Shown here in pieces: positions 62,058 through 64,000 of a stretch of DNA of 64,000 nt. The notes under the pieces are model-generated. The model was not told where the DNA came from and made no database searches. It was given only the letters and a program-made list of their open reading frames with translations. Made by a program: the position numbers and the translations under genes. Every line of letters begins with the position of its first letter. Positions within the stretch are counted from its first letter, which is position 1. The stretch lies in NCBI GenBank assembly GCA_024508355.1, contig JAMZEJ010000001.1, forward strand, positions 372,001-436,000, given 5' to 3'. The stretch comes from Rhizosaccharibacter radicis. Lineage in GTDB: Bacteria > Pseudomonadota > Alphaproteobacteria > Acetobacterales > Acetobacteraceae.

Positions 62058-62705
62058 ATGGAGAGGCCGGCCGACACGTTCGACATGCTGCGCAACCGGA
62101 CCATGACTGGCCTGGTGCGGGACGAGATCCTGCGCATGATCAAGGCCGGCGAAGTGCGCGGCGGCGAGCGGTTGAACGAGCTGGCGCTGTCTACGGCCCT
62201 GCGGGTCAGCCGGGCTCCGGTGCGCGAGGCGATCCGAGCATTGGAAGAGGCGGGGCTGCTGCGGCAGGAGAAGAACCGCGGCGTGTTCGTGCGCGAGGTG
62301 ACGTTGGAGGAAGCGGCGGAACTATACGAGGTTCGGGCCGGGCTGTCCGAGATGGCGGGCCGGGCTCTGGCGCGCCGGATCGACGCCGGAATGCTGGCCG
62401 AGCTGCGCGACCGTGTTTCGGCGCTCGATGCGGCGGCGGATGTCACCGCCTATTATCAGCTCAATCTGGCTCTGCACGACCGGATGGTCGAACTCGGTGG
62501 CAACGTGATCCTGCTGGAGATGTACCGGCGGTTGGTCGACCGGACGCATTTGTGGCGCCGTGGCAGCTTCGACGCCGGACTGGAAGCTTCACGAAGGGAA
62601 CATCACGCGATCCTGGACGCCCTCGCCGCCGGGGACGTCGATGCGGCCGGTATGCGCATGCGCGAGCATGTCGAAGCCGGCTATCGACGGGCGACGGGAC
62701 AATGA
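62058..62705 (+). CDS. GntR-family transcriptional regulator (FCD subfamily)
   Basis: The protein has 215 residues. N-terminal winged helix: L-V-R-D-E-I-L-R-M-I, G-G-E-R-L-N-E-L-A-L-S, R-A-P-V-R-E-A-I-R-A-L-E-E-A-G-L-L. The C-terminal FCD all-helical domain contains Y-E-V-R-A-G-L-S-E-M-A, N-L-A-L-H-D-R-M-V-E-L-G (His and Asp of the metal site), E-H-H-A-I-L-D-A-L (His) and M-R-E-H-V (His). These are typical metal-dependent organic-acid sensors. It diverges from the prpD/AEC operon and should respond to its substrate. Confidence 0.9.
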   Translation: MERPADTFDMLRNRTMTGLVRDEILRMIKAGEVRGGERLNELALSTALRVSRAPVREAIRALEEAGLLRQEKNRGVFVREVTLEEAAELYEVRAGLSEMAGRALARRIDAGMLAELRDRVSALDAAADVTAYYQLNLALHDRMVELGGNVILLEMYRRLVDRTHLWRRGSFDAGLEASRREHHAILDALAAGDVDAAGMRMREHVEAGYRRATGQ

Positions 62706-62923
62706 CGGGGCCGATCCTGCGGGCGGCGATGACGGCGACCATGGTTGGAGCTCGTTGCCGCGAAAGGGCCGATCGCCGCGGCTAGGTAGCCGGTGCAGCC
62801 TAGGCGTCGCGGGATGAGCGTCCGATCGTGAGCTACAAGCGGCACCGGTCTGCCGATATCTGCGGATCGTGCTCAAACCACGGAGCTAGATCCGCTCCTC
62901 GTTTGGAAATAGAGGCAGGTTGG

Positions 62924-63088
62924 ATGTTGGAAGGTCTGTTCGACATCGTTGCGGGGCGCTCAACCTTGGAGTTCATCGGCAAGCGCTTCCGTCGACGGCC
63001 CACCACCTTTTTCGGATGGGTCGGTTGGTTGATCGTGATGCTGACGGCTCTCGGGTTCCTGGCGATGCTCGCATTCGGTCTTATCTGA
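62924..63088 (+). CDS. Small membrane protein (54 aa)
   Basis: From ATG 62924, with GAGG upstream, the frame reads L-F-D-I-V-A-G-R-S, basic F-R-R-R-P-T-T-F-F, then a C-terminal membrane helix (G-W-L-I-V-M-L-T-A-L-G-F-L-A-M-L-A-F). The positive-inside pattern places the N-terminus in the cytoplasm. No family recognised. It stops just before the IS3 remnant. The 62706-62923 gap before it shows nothing. Confidence 0.5.
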   Translation: MLEGLFDIVAGRSTLEFIGKRFRRRPTTFFGWVGWLIVMLTALGFLAMLAFGLI

Positions 63089-63149
63089 CGTTCTTGGGTA
63101 TGTTCATGACTCGGTTCGAATGTCCTCGCATCGCGGGCTCCGCGGAAGC

Positions 63150-63990
63150 TGGTCCGGCTCCGTGCGCCAGCATGGGCCGGGGCGCCATCGACGCTTCCCG
63201 AGCAGGAGGCCGGTAGCCCAGCGCCGCGTGCGGCCGCTGGGTGTTGCAGTGCTGGCGCCACCGCTCGATCAGCATCCGTGCCTCGGCCAGCGTGTTGCAC
63301 ACCTCGCGTGCCAGCAGCTCGTCTCGGAACTTGCCGTCGGAGCTTTCCATGGAAGCCTCCTCCCGCGGACCGCCGGACCCGGTGGATGCCGTTCGCGCGC
63401 CGACACCGTCGATCCAGCCGTTCACCGCCCGGGCAGCAACGCCGGTCCATCGTCGAAGCGCATGAACCCCGGCATACGGCGGGTGATGAACAGGTCGCCA
63501 GGACGTCGATCACGTCGGCCGAGCCCAACGTGCGCGCCACCGGGATCGTCAGATACTCGCGGCTGAACTCATCGATGACGTTCAGGGTGCGGAACTTCCG
63601 GCTCTCCCGGGGGCAGCCTTTCACGAGGTCGTCGCTCCGCACGTGGTTCGCCCGCCCGGGCCGCAGCCGCACGCAGGAACCGTGGTTCAGCCATCGAGCC
63701 CGCACTTGCGCTGCCGGGCAGCCACCTTCAGCCCTTCCGGCCGCCGGATCCGCTCCACACGCTTGTGGTGGCAGCGCCAGCCGTCACCCCGCAGCAGGGT
63801 GGTGATCCGCCGGTAGCCTGCCTGACCCGTCATACTGCCCGACCAGACCCACGACGGCTCGGGTCCGCGCTGCCTCGTCGTCGGGCCTCGGGCGCGCCTT
63901 GCGGCTTGCGTCGAGCGGTGCTGGCACAGCACCCGGCACGTCAGGCGCTCCGCCCCCGAACCCCGTGACATGCGCTACGGCCGGCGGGCG
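63150..63990 (-). mobile_element. Decayed IS3-family orfB transposase, cut by the window edge
   Basis: Minus-strand pieces follow IS3 OrfB order: L-C-Q-H-R-S-T-Q (start), G-Y-R-R-I-T-T-L-L-R-G-D-G-W-R (about 63830-63770) and K-R-V-E-R-I-R-R-P-E-G-L-K-V; L-N-V-I-D-E-F-S-R-E-Y-L (about 63580-63540); G-K-F-R-D-E-L-L-A-R-E-V (about 63340) and R-P-H-A-A-L-G-Y-R-P-P-A (about 63220). Several frameshifts separate them, and the catalytic D and E positions are not all intact. It resembles the IS407/IS2 branch. Any matching orfA would be to the right, outside the window. Confidence 0.75.
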
Positions 63991-64000
63991 TACGTAACTC

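Overview
The window is high-GC DNA (by eye roughly two thirds or more G+C), with strong Gly/Ala/Arg/Pro codon bias and many GTG/TTG starts. Alphaproteobacterial-style gene types, and especially very large multi-domain glycosyltransferases with repeated D-x-x-W-Y / H-Y motifs, suggest a member of the Acetobacteraceae. That is an inference from gene content; no rRNA or other phylogenetic marker is present.

Layout. (1) 1-1.7 kb: 3' part of a phage tail-fibre-like gene, open at the left edge. (2) 1.7-23.6 kb: a surface-polysaccharide region. It holds an F5/8C-domain protein and a GT14-type transferase (minus strand), a 1047-aa GT2+GT4 enzyme, a GH4-type NAD-dependent glycosidase with an extra N-terminal domain, an MFS exporter, an OmpA-type lipoprotein, a Sel1-repeat protein, a degenerate-ATPase/LysM-like membrane protein and a double-GT2 enzyme. 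A GDP-heptose block follows (gmhA, an hddC-gmhB fusion, hddA), then a 1480-aa composite glycosyltransferase. Together these can make GDP-D-glycero-D-manno-heptose and build a heptose-containing glycan. (3) 23.7-36.8 kb: chromosomal housekeeping and stress genes, namely gamma-glutamyltransferase, MFS, epoxide hydrolase, ferrochelatase, catalase, a BASS-family transporter, an EAL phosphodiesterase, OxyR, a lipoprotein, an SH3 protein and small membrane proteins. An ATAG-N7-CTAT palindrome upstream of katA is a good OxyR-site candidate.

(4) 37.1-44.5 kb: a mobile-DNA hotspot around a tRNA-Thr(UGU) gene. A 15-bp copy of the tRNA 3' end lies 2.1 kb away, bounding a small low-GC island. Inside are a truncated integrase, a muramidase-like gene and a small secreted-protein gene, all frameshifted. 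Further integrase remnants lie on both outer sides. Beyond the tRNA are a phage tailspike-like gene, a truncated hydrolase, an intact esterase and an IS3 orfA fragment. (5) 45.1-48.4 kb: a three-gene operon with two zinc alcohol dehydrogenases flanking an SRPBCC-like protein. (6) 48.8-54.2 kb: a sensory operon (CheB-type methylesterase, a 1326-aa CheB/CheR/PAS/HWE kinase, a single-domain response regulator). (7) 54.7-56.2 kb: a polytopic GT-C-like membrane protein.

(8) 56.4-64 kb: decayed sequence (RND efflux operon remnant, histidine-kinase remnant, IS6 and IS3 transposase remnants) interleaved with intact fetAB, an AEC transporter, an MmgE/PrpD protein and a divergent GntR regulator with a perfect palindrome in the shared promoter.

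All boundaries come from reading the sequence and the translations. Family calls rest on recognised motifs, not on database searches.
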